Positions 11,926 through 21,758 of a stretch of 64,000 bases of DNA are shown here, piece by piece. Each line of letters starts with the position of its first letter. The stretch's first letter is position 1. The notes beneath the pieces are model-generated. The model was not told the DNA's origin, ran no database searches, and saw only the letters and a program-made list of their open reading frames with translations. A program made the position numbers and the translations under genes. This DNA comes from Obelidium mucronatum (Eukaryota > Chytridiomycota > Chytridiomycetes > Chytridiales > Chytriomycetaceae), in NCBI GenBank assembly GCA_025765595.1, contig JAIVFH010000060.1, positions 124,001-188,000 of the forward strand, given 5' to 3'.

Positions 11926-12845
11926 ATGGTTGGGGTAGTACGAGCGCTGATTCACTCTTCTGTGCTGCCGTTCGCAGTGTCTGCTCTTTTGACTAGCATC
12001 GCTGTTGGTTCATATGGATGGTATGTTGTTAATGCTGTGAGGTATCAAGTGTGAGTTGCAATCTTGCTTTTGACGTTTCAACTTTCAACCATGTTGATCA
12101 AACCCGTCCCTTTAACGATAGAGCATACGGTGCATTTTACTCGAAAGGATGCAGTGGAAGCTATTGCCAGACAGACTATATGCAGTGTTTGGGCGCCTGG
12201 TATTGCCTTGCCTTGGGAGTCTTCCGAGTGTTTGTGATCACAGGTTTTTTTTTTTTGGGTTTGACTTCTTTCAAACCAAACTGAACCTCATTAATGACAG
12301 CTTCGGCTTCATCTATTCTCGGATTACTTCTTATATACTACTACGTGGCGTTTCTGCACAAGAAGTCAACGTCCAAAAACTCTCGTCTCCTTCGAGTAGC
12401 AGGATTCCTCAGCATTTTGATAACCTCCTTTTCTCAATTCAGTGCTTTCATCTCATTTGCGGTATTTCGAAATCAAGCTGGACTTGATTTTTTTAATGAG
12501 TTTGGGAAAGAGGAAGGTCAGCTGGGCTTCTCGTTTGGGTTCTTGGTTGTGGCGTGGATCATATCGTTTTTCGTTTCTGGGCCTTGTTATTACTTTGGAA
12601 TTATTAAGGGCGTTGATGTGGATTCTCGTGCCAGAGTGTTTGTTTCGAATACCAGAAATGCTGTTGTCGCCAGCGGTGGACGGGAAGGGTTTGTTGGAGG
12701 AGGTGTTTGGGGGAGAGGAAGGCTACGGCAATTAAATGAGGCTATTGCAATGGGTGAAGCAGATGCAGATGGTTTATTATCAGATCGTGATAGACATGTG
12801 GGACTGCCAAAAGTTCAGCGGGTTTTTGTTTCCTCCGCCTTTTAA
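11926..12845 (+). CDS. SUR7/claudin-like four-TM protein, second copy
   Basis: Exons are 11926-12050, 12122-12243 and 12301-12845, with GT-AG junctions that keep frame. TM1 lies around PFAVSALLTSIAVGSYGWYV. An extracellular loop with a cysteine cluster follows (GCSGSYCQTDYMQC). TM2 is around SSILGLLLIYYYVAFL, TM3 around FLSILITSFSQFSAFISFAV, and TM4 around FGFLVVAWIISFFVSG. A glycine/arginine-rich cytoplasmic tail ends the protein. It sits 81 bases downstream of the first SUR7-like gene on the same strand and shares its plan, so the two are probably an old tandem pair. No frameshift is seen. Confidence 0.7.
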
Positions 12846-12913
12846 CACACAAAAAAAAAAAAAAACGCTCGATTTAGAATATATCAGTATGTACGCAGTT
12901 TGATTTTTTTCTT

Positions 12914-13561
12914 TCAATCGCCAAGGGCATTAAGTGCTTCCTTCAACGTGTGAACTTGTCGTTTCAGTTTGTCAACTTCCTTCTGAAGTGCATCGACTTG
13001 TTCAGATTCCCTTGACGACGTCTGAATTTGGTTCTTTAACTTTCGATTCTCTGTTCGAAGGAGTCTGTTTTCTGCCAGTGTGTTGGTCAACAGAGTTGTG
13101 GCACTGGTGACTGCATCTGAAAATGATTTACTGATGGCCTCGTCAAGATCCGGATCTTCCTCGTTTAACGAATTTGTTGGCCCCAGCTGAGAGGTTGATT
13201 GAGATGATGGCGGCGTTTGGGTCGAAGGGCCTCCTCCAATGTGATGATACTCCTCATCTGCAAACATGTTGTAAGGTGGGGGAACTGTTGCTGCTGTGGA
13301 CGCCTTTGATGGGGTAGATGGAGTCAGGCTGTAAGGTGAATAGCGATTCGAGGGAGAAGCTGGATGATCTCTGATCGGCATTGATGGTTGTGATTGAGGA
13401 GTGGCAGGGCCACCAGTCCAGTGGGAAAAGTTGTGAGTTGGACAGCTCCAATACGGCCGCCCTGGATTAGTTCCGCTGTTGCTTATTCGCTCACTGCAGG
13501 TTTCAGTGCAGCTGCTATATCTGCCAGTTTGGACGTTCTTGTCACGCTTTCGACACTTCAT
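12914..13561 (-). CDS. GRF-type zinc finger protein with C-terminal coiled coil
   Basis: The ATG at 13561 reads MKCRKRD and then a GRF-like finger: cysteines, then SNSGTNPGRPYWSC and HNFSHWTGG, the usual NPGR-x-(F/Y)-W-x-C pattern. A proline/serine-rich linker of about 80 residues follows. The last 70 residues form a leucine-heptad coiled coil (around residues 150-212). GRF fingers bind single-stranded DNA or RNA in topoisomerases, APE2 and similar proteins, but this small protein has no enzyme domain. The start lies only five bases inside the boundary of the inserted block, so its promoter, or an earlier start, may have been lost. Expression is uncertain. Confidence 0.6.
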   Translation of the reverse strand: MKCRKRDKNVQTGRYSSCTETCSERISNSGTNPGRPYWSCPTHNFSHWTGGPATPQSQPSMPIRDHPASPSNRYSPYSLTPSTPSKASTAATVPPPYNMFADEEYHHIGGGPSTQTPPSSQSTSQLGPTNSLNEEDPDLDEAISKSFSDAVTSATTLLTNTLAENRLLRTENRKLKNQIQTSSRESEQVDALQKEVDKLKRQVHTLKEALNALGD

Positions 13562-13566
13562 GATTC

Positions 13567-13593
13567 GAATGAAAAACTTGAACAAATCTCTTT
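13567..13593 (+). repeat. 27-bp direct repeat, right copy
   Basis: Partner of 10655-10681 (one mismatch). The Crinkler frame resumes directly after it. Confidence 0.8.
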
Positions 13594-13910
13594 ATCCACG
13601 ACGCCACTTGTTGAAGAATTCTTGCGCCGTTATCGCTATACCAATGAAACTGCCACTCGAGTCTCACGAAATGGTGCTTTTAAAGGTTGGTCTTCTCCAG
13701 TATTACTACAATTTAACGCCTCCGGTTAAGGGCATAATCACCTGCATGCTCTCTGGAATTTTGCTTCCGTCTACTCATGTCATTGCCGGTCACTTATTCA
13801 AATGGAGTTGGAAGGATTCCTGTTTCGACCGTCTCGGATTTCGAAATATTGATGATCGTAGAAATGGCCTCTTGCTTTTCAAACCCTTTAAATACGCCTT
13901 TGATAACTAA
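13594..13910 (+). pseudogene. Crinkler C-terminal part with HNH-like domain (separated)
   Basis: The frame continues from the right-hand 27-bp repeat as STTPLVEEFLRRYRYTNETA. After a one-base break near 13685-13700 it carries on as YYYNLTPPVKGIITCMLSG and ends with DDRRNGLLLFKPFKYAFDN. The pattern C-x-L-S-G...H...D-x-RNGLLL...FD is typical of the HNH_2 nuclease-like domain often found behind fungal Crinkler headers. The usual second histidine of the A-H-I motif is seen as AGHL. The gene half has no start of its own and is cut from its N-terminus by the 10682-13566 block. Confidence 0.6.
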
Positions 13911-13936
13911 ACTTCTTTCCAAACTTTAAAAAACCT

Positions 13937-13964
13937 TTGAAACCAAACTTCTTTCCAAACTTTA
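13937..13964 (+). repeat. Acyl-CoA dehydrogenase 3' end, copy 2, left piece
   Basis: The sequence TTGAAACCAAACTTCTTTCC with its continuation matches 9941-9966, and a second short piece (AAACTTCTTTCCAAACTTTA) lies just upstream at about 13911. It runs into TTA, the Harbinger target site. The homology resumes at 20922. Confidence 0.85.
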
Positions 13965-14453
13965 GAGCATCTCCAGCGGGAAAATACATTTTCCAATTTT
14001 TTTGCTTCAAAATTTGAAAGTGTATTGAGTGAAATTGCCACCTTGCTCCCAATAAATTTGTGATAGTCCAAAGGGACAATTTTTTATTTTTTCTGAACTT
14101 CCTTAGCCCAAACGCCCAATGACGACAATTACGAAAAAAAAACTGCTAAGTCCCGCCAAACTGCAAGTACAACGCTAGCTCCATCAAACGCCACCCAGCG
14201 CTGTCGAATGACAGTCAAATGAGCACCAGTGCCTTGGGCACCTGCTGGAAGCGGGAGGAACGAGAGACTGTGACACAGGAGCAGCAAGTAGCACAGCGAG
14301 ACAAGTTGGGCACATTTCTGGCTTCCAAGGTGAGCATACACCCATCAGTGGCGGCATACTTTGTATTTTATTGATATGCCTGTCTCCATGTGTCAGAGTG
14401 GACCAAACAAACTGCAGAACCAATTTATTTCTGCTAATTACATCCTGGTCCAT

Positions 14454-14527
14454 CCTTGGGCCGCGCTGTTGTTTCCTTCCTTGGGCCGCGCTGTTGTTTC
14501 CTTCCTTGGGTCGCGCTGTTGTTTCCT
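14454..14527. repeat. Tandem repeat, 3 x 25 bp
   Basis: The unit CCTTGGGCCGCGCTGTTGTT plus five bases occurs three times in a row, the last with one change. It lies in the non-coding interior of the 14041-16758 element. Confidence 0.9.
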
Positions 14528-16645
14528 CTCACGCGGTGAGGCAAACAACCTGGACATGGTGGGTGAGTGACTCTTTCGACCACCTCTTAAACATAAACAA
14601 TTAAACTCTCTTTATCTGACAGCATGCCATCGACAGAATCTCCTCATATCTATGAAGCGCAAAATCTTGCCTTGGAATACATTTAGTGCGGTCTAGAATC
14701 AGTGGATGTTAGCGTGGGGTCAGTTTGGGCTAGCTCTAATCCTATCCTTCATCGTCTAATCACATTTCCTTCATCCCATTTTGCTGTAGGAATTTCATTC
14801 ATAGTAATTGTTACATTGGATTGGGCCTGTTGCTGTTTGAGACTCAGTTTTTACAAACGCTGTCGGATGGTCTGCTGGTTGGCCGGATGGCTCCTCCTTG
14901 AGTGATATTCTGTTGCGAGATATGCTCTGGGAGATTTTTAGTATGCTTTGGTGGATTGTTGGTATGGTGGCTGCCGGAGTGAACTTGAAACTGTGATAAT
15001 ATTGGAACATTGCGTACTCAGGAGTCAGTACTACAATAAAGTTATATATAGAAAGCCCTTTAATATTCGTCTTAATCATCTGTGGCATAGAAGGGGGGGC
15101 ATCATAATAGGATATTTGGCGCCGTCTTGCTTTTGGATTCCTTCTTGGACCATCTGGAAACCATCCTTATTATCTTTTTTTTAAAATAGAATGTAAGAAT
15201 ATCAGTTATTGGATGTCAATGGGGAATTGACTTTGACTTTGAAAATACTGTCCTCGGTCAATGCCCAACTGCCAGTGCCCAGAGTTCCTGTTCATGTCAG
15301 ATTAGCGCCCAAACATATCCTGGATGTTTTTTTTGAGTCGAGGATGGGGGACTTGGATTGTCGACTTCTCTTTCTATGGAGGGTCATGTTGGTTTTTCGA
15401 AGAATACCAAAAACACGCTTTTTTTAACTACTCCACCAAAAGATGTAGGAAACACTTCAAACTTCAAAGACTTGTTCAAAATAAGATTATAAAGATATTT
15501 ATAGAGCGAATATTCTTGTTTTATACATACAATGCGGTGCAAGGGTTATAGATTTCAAATATTTTTTAATAAAAACACAAAAACACACGTAATCCTACTT
15601 GAGACATCCCAACATCAACACTATACTACATACAGCCTTTCATGCAATAGAATAGCTCCTGGCACCAAAACTGTCTCACCCACTCCTGACTGGAATTGTT
15701 TCGAAAAAATAGAGTCCCAACTAATACTCAATACAAATTTACACACGGAAATTTGCATTACTCACAAAGGATCTTGAGCGGGGATGACCAGACCTTCATA
15801 GCCCAAACTGAGCAAACAAGCGACTATGGATGATTTGGTAATGACTCCAGATAAGACCGCGGTTTGCATACTGCAGCATAAGAGTGCTTGTCAAGGATTT
15901 AGCGCATTGACTGGTAGCTTGTCAAGGACTTTGCGTATGACTGGAGAATCACGAATTAAAGGCCTCGGCCAGTTTTCGCCAGGGCATGTTCAATGAATAG
16001 ATGATTGAAAGATATTGCCGGGGATCCAAGCATTCATGAACGTTTGCAGGTTTTCTACTGCCGGCTTTCCCAAAGCGCAGTCTGTTGTTCAATCAACATG
16101 TACCCATGATATTTCGCTTTGAGGACGTGTACTAAATTTAGCTGCTGTTAACTAATCAGAATATAACTGAGAAATAAAAAGGGAGCTAGCATACATTTCA
16201 TAAAGATGGTATGAGGAGCGGTGGTAGCATAGGAGGAAGATGTTGGAGTTTTGAACTTGACAGGTATCGAACACACCCGCTTTTTACCGATTCTTCCCAT
16301 TGGCAAACAAAGCGAATTGGGTTTGGTTGACAGACCAGACAGACTCTGTCTTGGGTTGACTGCGGCGGTGACGGCGCAAGCTTTAGCTGCAAAAAGTCAT
16401 TGTGTGTTGCTTAGCAAAAGAGACAAAAACAATAGAGAAGTAAAGAAGAGGTTCGCCAAAAACAGCGCGAGCGACTGGGGAGCCAGTAATCTAGCAGGGT
16501 GGTAGTTGCAGGGGTAGTACTCACCATAACACGAGCAACAGTCACAGGATAGGACCACATTGTCAGATTGAAACCAAAGCTTAGCTTCATTGCCCGGTCT
16601 TAAGCTGTGGACAGGTTGTTCTTGTTCGTGGGACTTGAGTAGATG
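14528..16645. other. Non-coding interior of the 113-bp-TIR element
   Basis: No coding region, RNA gene or further repeat can be supported here; the short ORFs show no domain or codon bias. The sequence is AT-rich and ends in the right inverted arm. Confidence 0.5.
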
Positions 16646-16808
16646 GGGACTTAGCAGTTTTTTTTTCGTAATTGTCGTCATTGGGCGTTTGGGCTAAGGA
16701 AGTTCAGAAAAAATAAAAAATTGTCCCTTTGGACTATCACAAATTTATTGGGAGCAAGGAAAAATTGTCCCTTTGGACTATCACAAATTTATTGGGAGCA
16801 AGGTGGAA

Positions 16809-18780
16809 ATTGCCAATCCAACCAAAAAATTGCTAATCAGACCATGCTCCGAAAAAGTTCAAAACCAAATAAATCAACAGTCTTTATTCATAACGCCACC
16901 AAATTTTGCACACATCAAATGAAGATTCCAAAGTATACCAAGGCTCCAGCCCAGCAGAATAGCTCTGTGCGCAAGCAAGTTTTTGCCGATGTCACCAACT
17001 TGGTGAACAACAACCATTCCATCAAGAAGGCATCCCAAACCGTCGCTGCAAACCTCAAGATCAATCAAGAGGCAGTTCGATCCATCTACAGACGCATGGA
17101 CAAGAATGAGGGACATTCCCACGGCAACCAGCGCTTCTCAGATGGCGAGGAACAAATGTTCACAGCCTTTCTTGAGGCAAGATCGATCTGCCACTGTCCA
17201 ATGGCTCGCACAGACTTCATAGCATTGGTCACTGAGTACGATCATGCCAAGAATCCTGGTTCAACATGGTCGGCAAAGGCATGGTATCCCAAGTTCATCA
17301 AGCGCCATTCAGATCTAGTTCGCCTCCGAACTACAAAAGCTATAAGCAAGGCACGAACAGATCCGCTTACCAAAGAGGAGATCGCCAAATGGGTGGAGCA
17401 GTTTGAAGCCTGGATGGCGTCTGGCCATTTTAGTTGGCCAAATCTGGTCAATGTTGACGAAATGCGCCTCAAGCTCGAAAACAGTTCTTCCAGCTCTCAG
17501 GCTCTGGTCAGCACTGCAGTCGCCCGTCCCAGCGAGATAACTGGCTCCAGAGGCAAGGCTGCCAGCTTCATTCCATTCGTGACAGCGTCAGGAGAGCGAG
17601 TTTTGGACATTCTCGTCCTTCCAACCAAATTCGGAAACCTCGAGATTCAAGACCCAGAGACCACAGCCAACGCCAGAGGCTCAGTACCATGCAAGATTGT
17701 GTTCAGCGAAACTGGTTTCTTGAGCGAGGAGCAATGGTTACCTGTTCTTTCGGAGTTTAAAGCTCGTTGGGAGATTTGCACCAGGTTTGACGCCTGTTCT
17801 TTTGCTGGACAACCTTGGCGTCCACAGGACCGCTGACACCCTTGACCACTGCCTCAAGCTTGGCATCAACGGCTTCTTCCTACCTGCAAACACTACACAT
17901 TTCTTGCAGCCTCTGGATGAGGTGATTTTCGCAAATTTAAAGCGGACAATTGTACGCCTATTCCAACAGAAACGGAGCTTTCGGATCTGTAACCTTGCAT
18001 CCCTCGGGGAAGAACTGGTTCCAATCACTCTGGAAGCTCGAAACTCAATTCAGCCTGAATGGATCCGATCTGCTTTCAAGTCTACGGGCATCTTTCCCTG
18101 GTCTAAAGAAAAAATTCCTGGAAAATGCGTCACTCAACATTGGCGACCCTTCCACTCTTGCCAATGCCCGCAATCCTGAGGTCGCCAAGTTCCTCGAGGT
18201 CTTCAAGACTATGGGAACAGCTCCACCAGTGAAGAAAGTCGCAGCAAAGGGCGAATCAGTTGTAAAGACCAACAGAGTTTATTCGTTTGAAGAACTCCAC
18301 CAGGAACAGCAAGCAGCCGTTGAAGCCAAGGAATCAAAGCAAAAAGCGTCAAAAGAAAAGAAGGAGAATCGAAAGACACGTCAAGAGAGGGCGGGAGCAA
18401 CCAAATTGGCTGCCAAAGATGCGAAAACCTGTCGCGGAGAAACAGAAAACCAACGCTGCACCAAGATCTGGCAATCAAGCGCGGCTTGGCTCAACTGCAG
18501 CATCTGTAATAAGTATCGCATATGCCCTGCACACAAGCGTGGGTGGCAGAACGCCTTTGATCAACATGTTTTGGGTCACAATGAGTGAGTGGAGGAACTG
18601 AAGTCTATCTTCTTTATTACTAATGACAACCTTATAAAACTTTGTGTGAGAGAAAAAGCGAATAAAAATACATATGTTTTGAAGTTTGCAAGGTTGTAGT
18701 GTGGAAGATGTGTTTGTGACAATGTTTCAAACATTTTTGGGGGGTGGTTGGAATGGCAATTTTTTGGTTGGAATGGCAAC
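16809..18780 (+). mobile_element. Pogo/Tigger-like (Tc1/mariner superfamily) element
   Basis: The left end (ATTGCCAATCCAACCAAAAA and the next 16 bases) is the inverted match of 18745-18780, with about six differences over 36 bp. The 2.0 kb length and a single DDE transposase gene fit pogo-like elements. The usual TA duplication is not clear at either end. It abuts the right arm of the 113-bp-TIR element and lies inside Harbinger. Confidence 0.7.
16844..18588 (+). pseudogene. Pogo-like DDE transposase, frameshifted
   Basis: The start MLRKSSKPNKSTVF leads into a helix-turn-helix-like region (SIKKASQTVAANLKINQEAV) and a CENPB-like part (AWYPKFIKRHSDLVRLRTTK). The DDE_1 catalytic core follows. 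The first Asp is in NLVNVDEMRL and the second in VLLLDNLGVHRTAD; the third acidic position is in THFLQPLDEVIFANLK. The end carries a cysteine/histidine cluster (CSICNKYRICPAHKRGW). Frame breaks near 17785 and 18130 divide the gene into three pieces, so no full enzyme can be made. The lysine-rich stretch before the C-terminus is intact. Confidence 0.75.
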
Positions 18781-19737
18781 CTCACTCATTGTCGTTTTTG
18801 TACAAAATCGAAATACAGGCGCAAATTGCGCCATTTCAATTTGCGCTTCGATTCACGCCAACACCGTTTTGACCCTTCCCATGCAACCAGCCATCCAAAC
18901 AAGTGCCGAAACCAGTTTGTATAGTTTCGATCTTGGTTCTTGAAGCTCCTGAAGGTTGCCTGAAGGTCCAGGAAGTCTATTTTGCCTTTGTCTTGAACAA
19001 GAAGCAACAAACCGATGGCCCAACAACTACAGGAAGGGCACAATAACGAATTTATTCAATAAACAATTTACATATCTCATATTTTGTACTTGATTTCACC
19101 CCTGTGTGACTTTACTCAGTTGAGTCCCCAACCGTCCATCGACCCTTCACCAAGTCAAAACACACCCCAGCAAACTACTGGATACTTTGCTGGGGTACCA
19201 GATGATCTGATGACCCGGAATTGGGTTCCTTTATCACAAAGATCGTCATAACGTCACAGAAAATATCACCTCAAGGGTTGAAGTACTTACCTCATATAGC
19301 AACATGTTCCTTGCAAGAAAATCCCTCAAAAGAATCGTATTACATCATATGGAGGGTAATTGCGGACGGAATCTTCACAAATATGCTTGCAATGCCTGCT
19401 TGTCTCAACCAAAAGTCCCGCCAGGCATCCATTGGGGCGCTCTCTTGTTGAGGGGGTTTCATACAATCAAAAGAAAACTCTGAAAGACCCCCAGCTCGAT
19501 GTTTGGAGCGGCTAAATAGTCAGGGGCGGCCGGGAGAAGGGATGGCGCGAACAAGGCGCTAATAATTTTGGATTTCTTCAAAGTGCTCCATTTTTTTGAT
19601 TTTGTGCAAAAACGACAATATTTTGAACTCAACGAACACACCGGTAAATAACTGAAACTGCACCATTCTGATGTAAGTCGCTGAGAATTCAGGTAAAACC
19701 TTTAGAGGTCACCTCCTAAAATTGGTATTCAGACAGT
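18781..19737. other. Harbinger interior without recognisable genes
   Basis: There is a small palindrome-like GGCGCAAATTGCGCC at 18819-18833. No ORF with domain support, RNA gene or terminal repeat is seen. It is probably the original 5' region of the Harbinger element. Confidence 0.45.
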
Positions 19738-20556
19738 ATGGAGTATCTAGACCCTCTGGATTACGTTGATGGCATCCTCAATGACGGAAACTGGGACGTC
19801 ATGACGGCAGCCATGACTGCCGCTGCAACTGTTATGACGGAATTTGCTGGTGACAAGCCTGGAATGGTGCATGGTGGCTCCAGGGAGGGCAGACGGCCCA
19901 ATATAAACCGCGACTTCAAATCTGGCCATGACGTGCTAGTCTGGGACTACTTTGGGGATGGCGCTTTGTATGAACAGTACTTTGACCGACGTTTCGGGAT
20001 CTCGAAGCAGCTGTCGCTGCGTATACTGGAGGACCTGAAAAGGCATGACAGCTATTTTACTCAACGTCCAAATGCAGCGGGTCAACTGGGACTCTCTGGA
20101 CTGCAAAAGTTTACCGCAGCAATTCGAATACTTGCGTATGGTCGGGCTGCAGATTCTGTGGACGAATACTTGAGGATTGGAGAGTCAACTGCCCTTGAGT
20201 CCCTGGAGCGCTTCTGCCGAGGAGTTGTGGAGCTGTACCGAGAAGAATTCCTTCGACCTCCTACACCTGAAGAGAGGTGCAGAATAAGTGCTGTCAATGC
20301 CGCACGTGGCTTCCCTGGCTGTTTGGGATCAATCGATTGCATGCACTGGACTTGGAAAAACTGCCCCGTTGCGTGGCAAGGACAATTCCAAGGAAAGGAA
20401 AAGCAACCAACAGTTGCATTGGAGGCCATAGCTACATATGACTTATGATTTTGGCATGCTTACTTTGGAATTCCAGGCAGCAACAACGACATCAATATTG
20501 TTGATCGCTCTCCATTAATGACGGATATCCTCAACAAAGGGAGCATTCGGATTTGA
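19738..20556 (+). pseudogene. Harbinger transposase (DDE_Tnp_4), stop codon and truncation
   Basis: The frame from the ATG at 19738 holds YFDRRFGISKQLSLRILEDL, then GQLGLSGLQKFTAAIRILAY. The catalytic block GSIDCMHWTWKNCPVAWQG supplies the first Asp. A TGA at 20446-20448 replaces the tryptophan codon usual at this site. The frame then resumes with HAYFGIPGSNNDINIVDRSP (second Asp) and ends at 20556 before the third acidic residue. The enzyme is therefore dead by both a nonsense change and a 3' deletion. Confidence 0.85.
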
Positions 20557-20730
20557 TCTAGCAGTGCCAGGGATTTGTACTCTGAATGCTGCAAAGAGCT
20601 TCTCGTCCCATTGGGAACTGGTTTGACTTGTGCCTACAACTGCATCTTGACTTGCGGCACTGTAAGCCTTTGCAATGGCTATGTCTTCATCAACGGAGTA
20701 GTTTTCAGTTCCTGGAGTTTTGGGTGGCAT
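20515..20730 (-). pseudogene. Harbinger Myb/SANT-like accessory protein, truncated
   Basis: The minus frame begins MPPKTPGTENYSVDEDIAIAK and continues with a SQDAVVGTSQ stretch and WDEKLFAAF, the pattern of the Myb-like DNA-binding protein that helps Harbinger transposases enter the nucleus and bind DNA. Only 71 residues remain, and the tail overlaps the transposase remnant. An internal deletion appears to have fused the 3' ends of the two convergent genes. Confidence 0.7.
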
Positions 20731-20921
20731 ACGCGTTTTTGGGAGTAGTTGGCCATTTGAAAGTGGTGTTTCGGGAGCTTCAAAATTTCTTTTTTTGAAA
20801 TGTGAAAATAGATTTTTTCAAAACAAAATGTATTTTGAAACTCCGCTGTGACAAACATTTTCAAAAGTGTTTTCAAATATTGTCACATTTTGTATTTTGA
20901 AATCCCCTGTTGGAGATGCTC

Positions 20922-21081
20922 TTAAAAAAGCACCACTGTGTACAATACAGCAGTATACAGCTTGAATATATTTTTATTTAAATTCGATCTTGCTTTTTTT
21001 TTGCTTCGTCATTCCCATGATTTTTTTTATAAAACAATTAATGGATCAAAATAAATTAAAGCAAAGACGTTGAGTAATGAG
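20922..21081 (+). repeat. Acyl-CoA dehydrogenase 3' flank, copy 2, right piece
   Basis: It resumes the homology broken at 13964: CACTGTGTACAATACAGCAG then GACGTTGAGTAATGAG. It carries about 55 extra bases relative to copy 1 around 21000-21060. The match to copy 1 ends at 21081, just before the short motif at 21085. Confidence 0.8.
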
Positions 21082-21084
21082 AAC

Positions 21085-21110
21085 GTCATCGCAAAAAATT
21101 GCCCCGGAAA
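21085..21110 (+). repeat. 26-bp motif shared with 38095-38120 (inverted)
   Basis: GTCATCGCAAAAAATTGCCC plus six bases recurs on the minus strand at 38120-38095 with one difference. In both places it lies exactly where a recognisable homology stops, so it may be the end of a small mobile element. Confidence 0.5.
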
Positions 21111-21600
21111 AAAGACCAATAAAAGGTACCAAGTGACCGATGCCAGTTCGATACCCGCTCTGACCTAAACGGTTAACTAAAATGACTTGATGTATTTCTA
21201 ACATCAGTTTTAGGATGCAAAATGGCAAGTTTTATTGAAGTGAGAATGGTTCCATAAATTAATATAAAATTGATACCTTTTTCTGAATACCATATGACGT
21301 TTCTTTCGGGCAATTTTTTGAGATTAAAAAAGGGAATCAAAAGGATGCCCTGTTTGGGTGCCAAATTGCTGGCCTTTTTTGAACCAAGAATGTTTCCATA
21401 TGCGGGCAAAGATGTGGGTTCCCGATTGGAATATCTACGGACCGTGTTTGAGGAGTTCAAAGTAATGTTTTGAAAGGATACATTAAAAAGATACAATAGT
21501 GAAGACAGAACAAATACATTTATCATAATGTTTGGAGTACCAGTCACTGAAAGCAATTGGTCGACAGGTGGGGAGGGCCATTTGATGCAAGCCATTGGCG
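21111..21600. other. AT-rich stretch before the copia element
   Basis: No supported gene. A short frame around 21270-21473 has no recognisable domain. The bases TCATA at 21601-21605 are the left target duplication of the copia insertion. Confidence 0.4.
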
Positions 21601-21605
21601 TCATA

Positions 21606-21758
21606 CGTGTGTTCTCTAGTACTGGTGATTTGGAACACAATGTGTTATCTATCCCAATTCACCAAGATTTCTGTTTTGTCCCGGTTTTCCGAAATGTTCC
21701 GAAACGCGCCGAGAGGGCATTTTCACTGTGCCGCTTCCAGAACTCGTGGAAGTCCACG
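21606..21758 (-). repeat. 3' LTR of the copia element
   Basis: It starts CGTGTGTTCTCTAGTACTGG and ends in CCACG on the plus strand, giving CGTG...CACG inverted tips. The last 33 codons of pol are encoded within it. Confidence 0.9.

Larger units (their letters stand above)
14041..16758. mobile_element. Unclassified element with 113-bp terminal inverted repeats
   Basis: Positions 14041-14153 and 16646-16758 are almost perfect inverted copies; for example CCTTGCTCCCAATAAATTTG on the left is the reverse complement of CAAATTTATTGGGAGCAAGG on the right. The right arm's last 44 bases are repeated in tandem (16759-16802). The 2.5 kb between the arms has no credible ORF, so it is either non-autonomous or gutted. 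No clear target duplication is visible. It lies inside the Harbinger element. Confidence 0.7.
13965..20921. mobile_element. PIF/Harbinger DNA transposon, decayed, with nested elements
   Basis: The left end reads GAGCATCTCCAGCGGG; the right end is its inverted match GAGCATCTCCAACAGG (16 bp, two differences). Both sides are flanked by TTA (13962-13964 and 20922-20924), the target duplication expected for this superfamily. Inside are a broken DDE transposase (19738-20556) and a truncated Myb/SANT-like gene (20515-20730, minus), the two proteins Harbinger elements carry. The 6,957-bp span is enlarged by two other elements. It inserted into a duplicated copy of the acyl-CoA dehydrogenase 3' flank, whose uninterrupted version is at 9941-10063. 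Confidence 0.85.

Noticed and set aside
13394..13566. Plus-strand coding upstream of the Crinkler C-terminus
   Set aside because: It is the complement of the GRF-finger gene; the Crinkler frame is only supported from the 27-bp repeat on.
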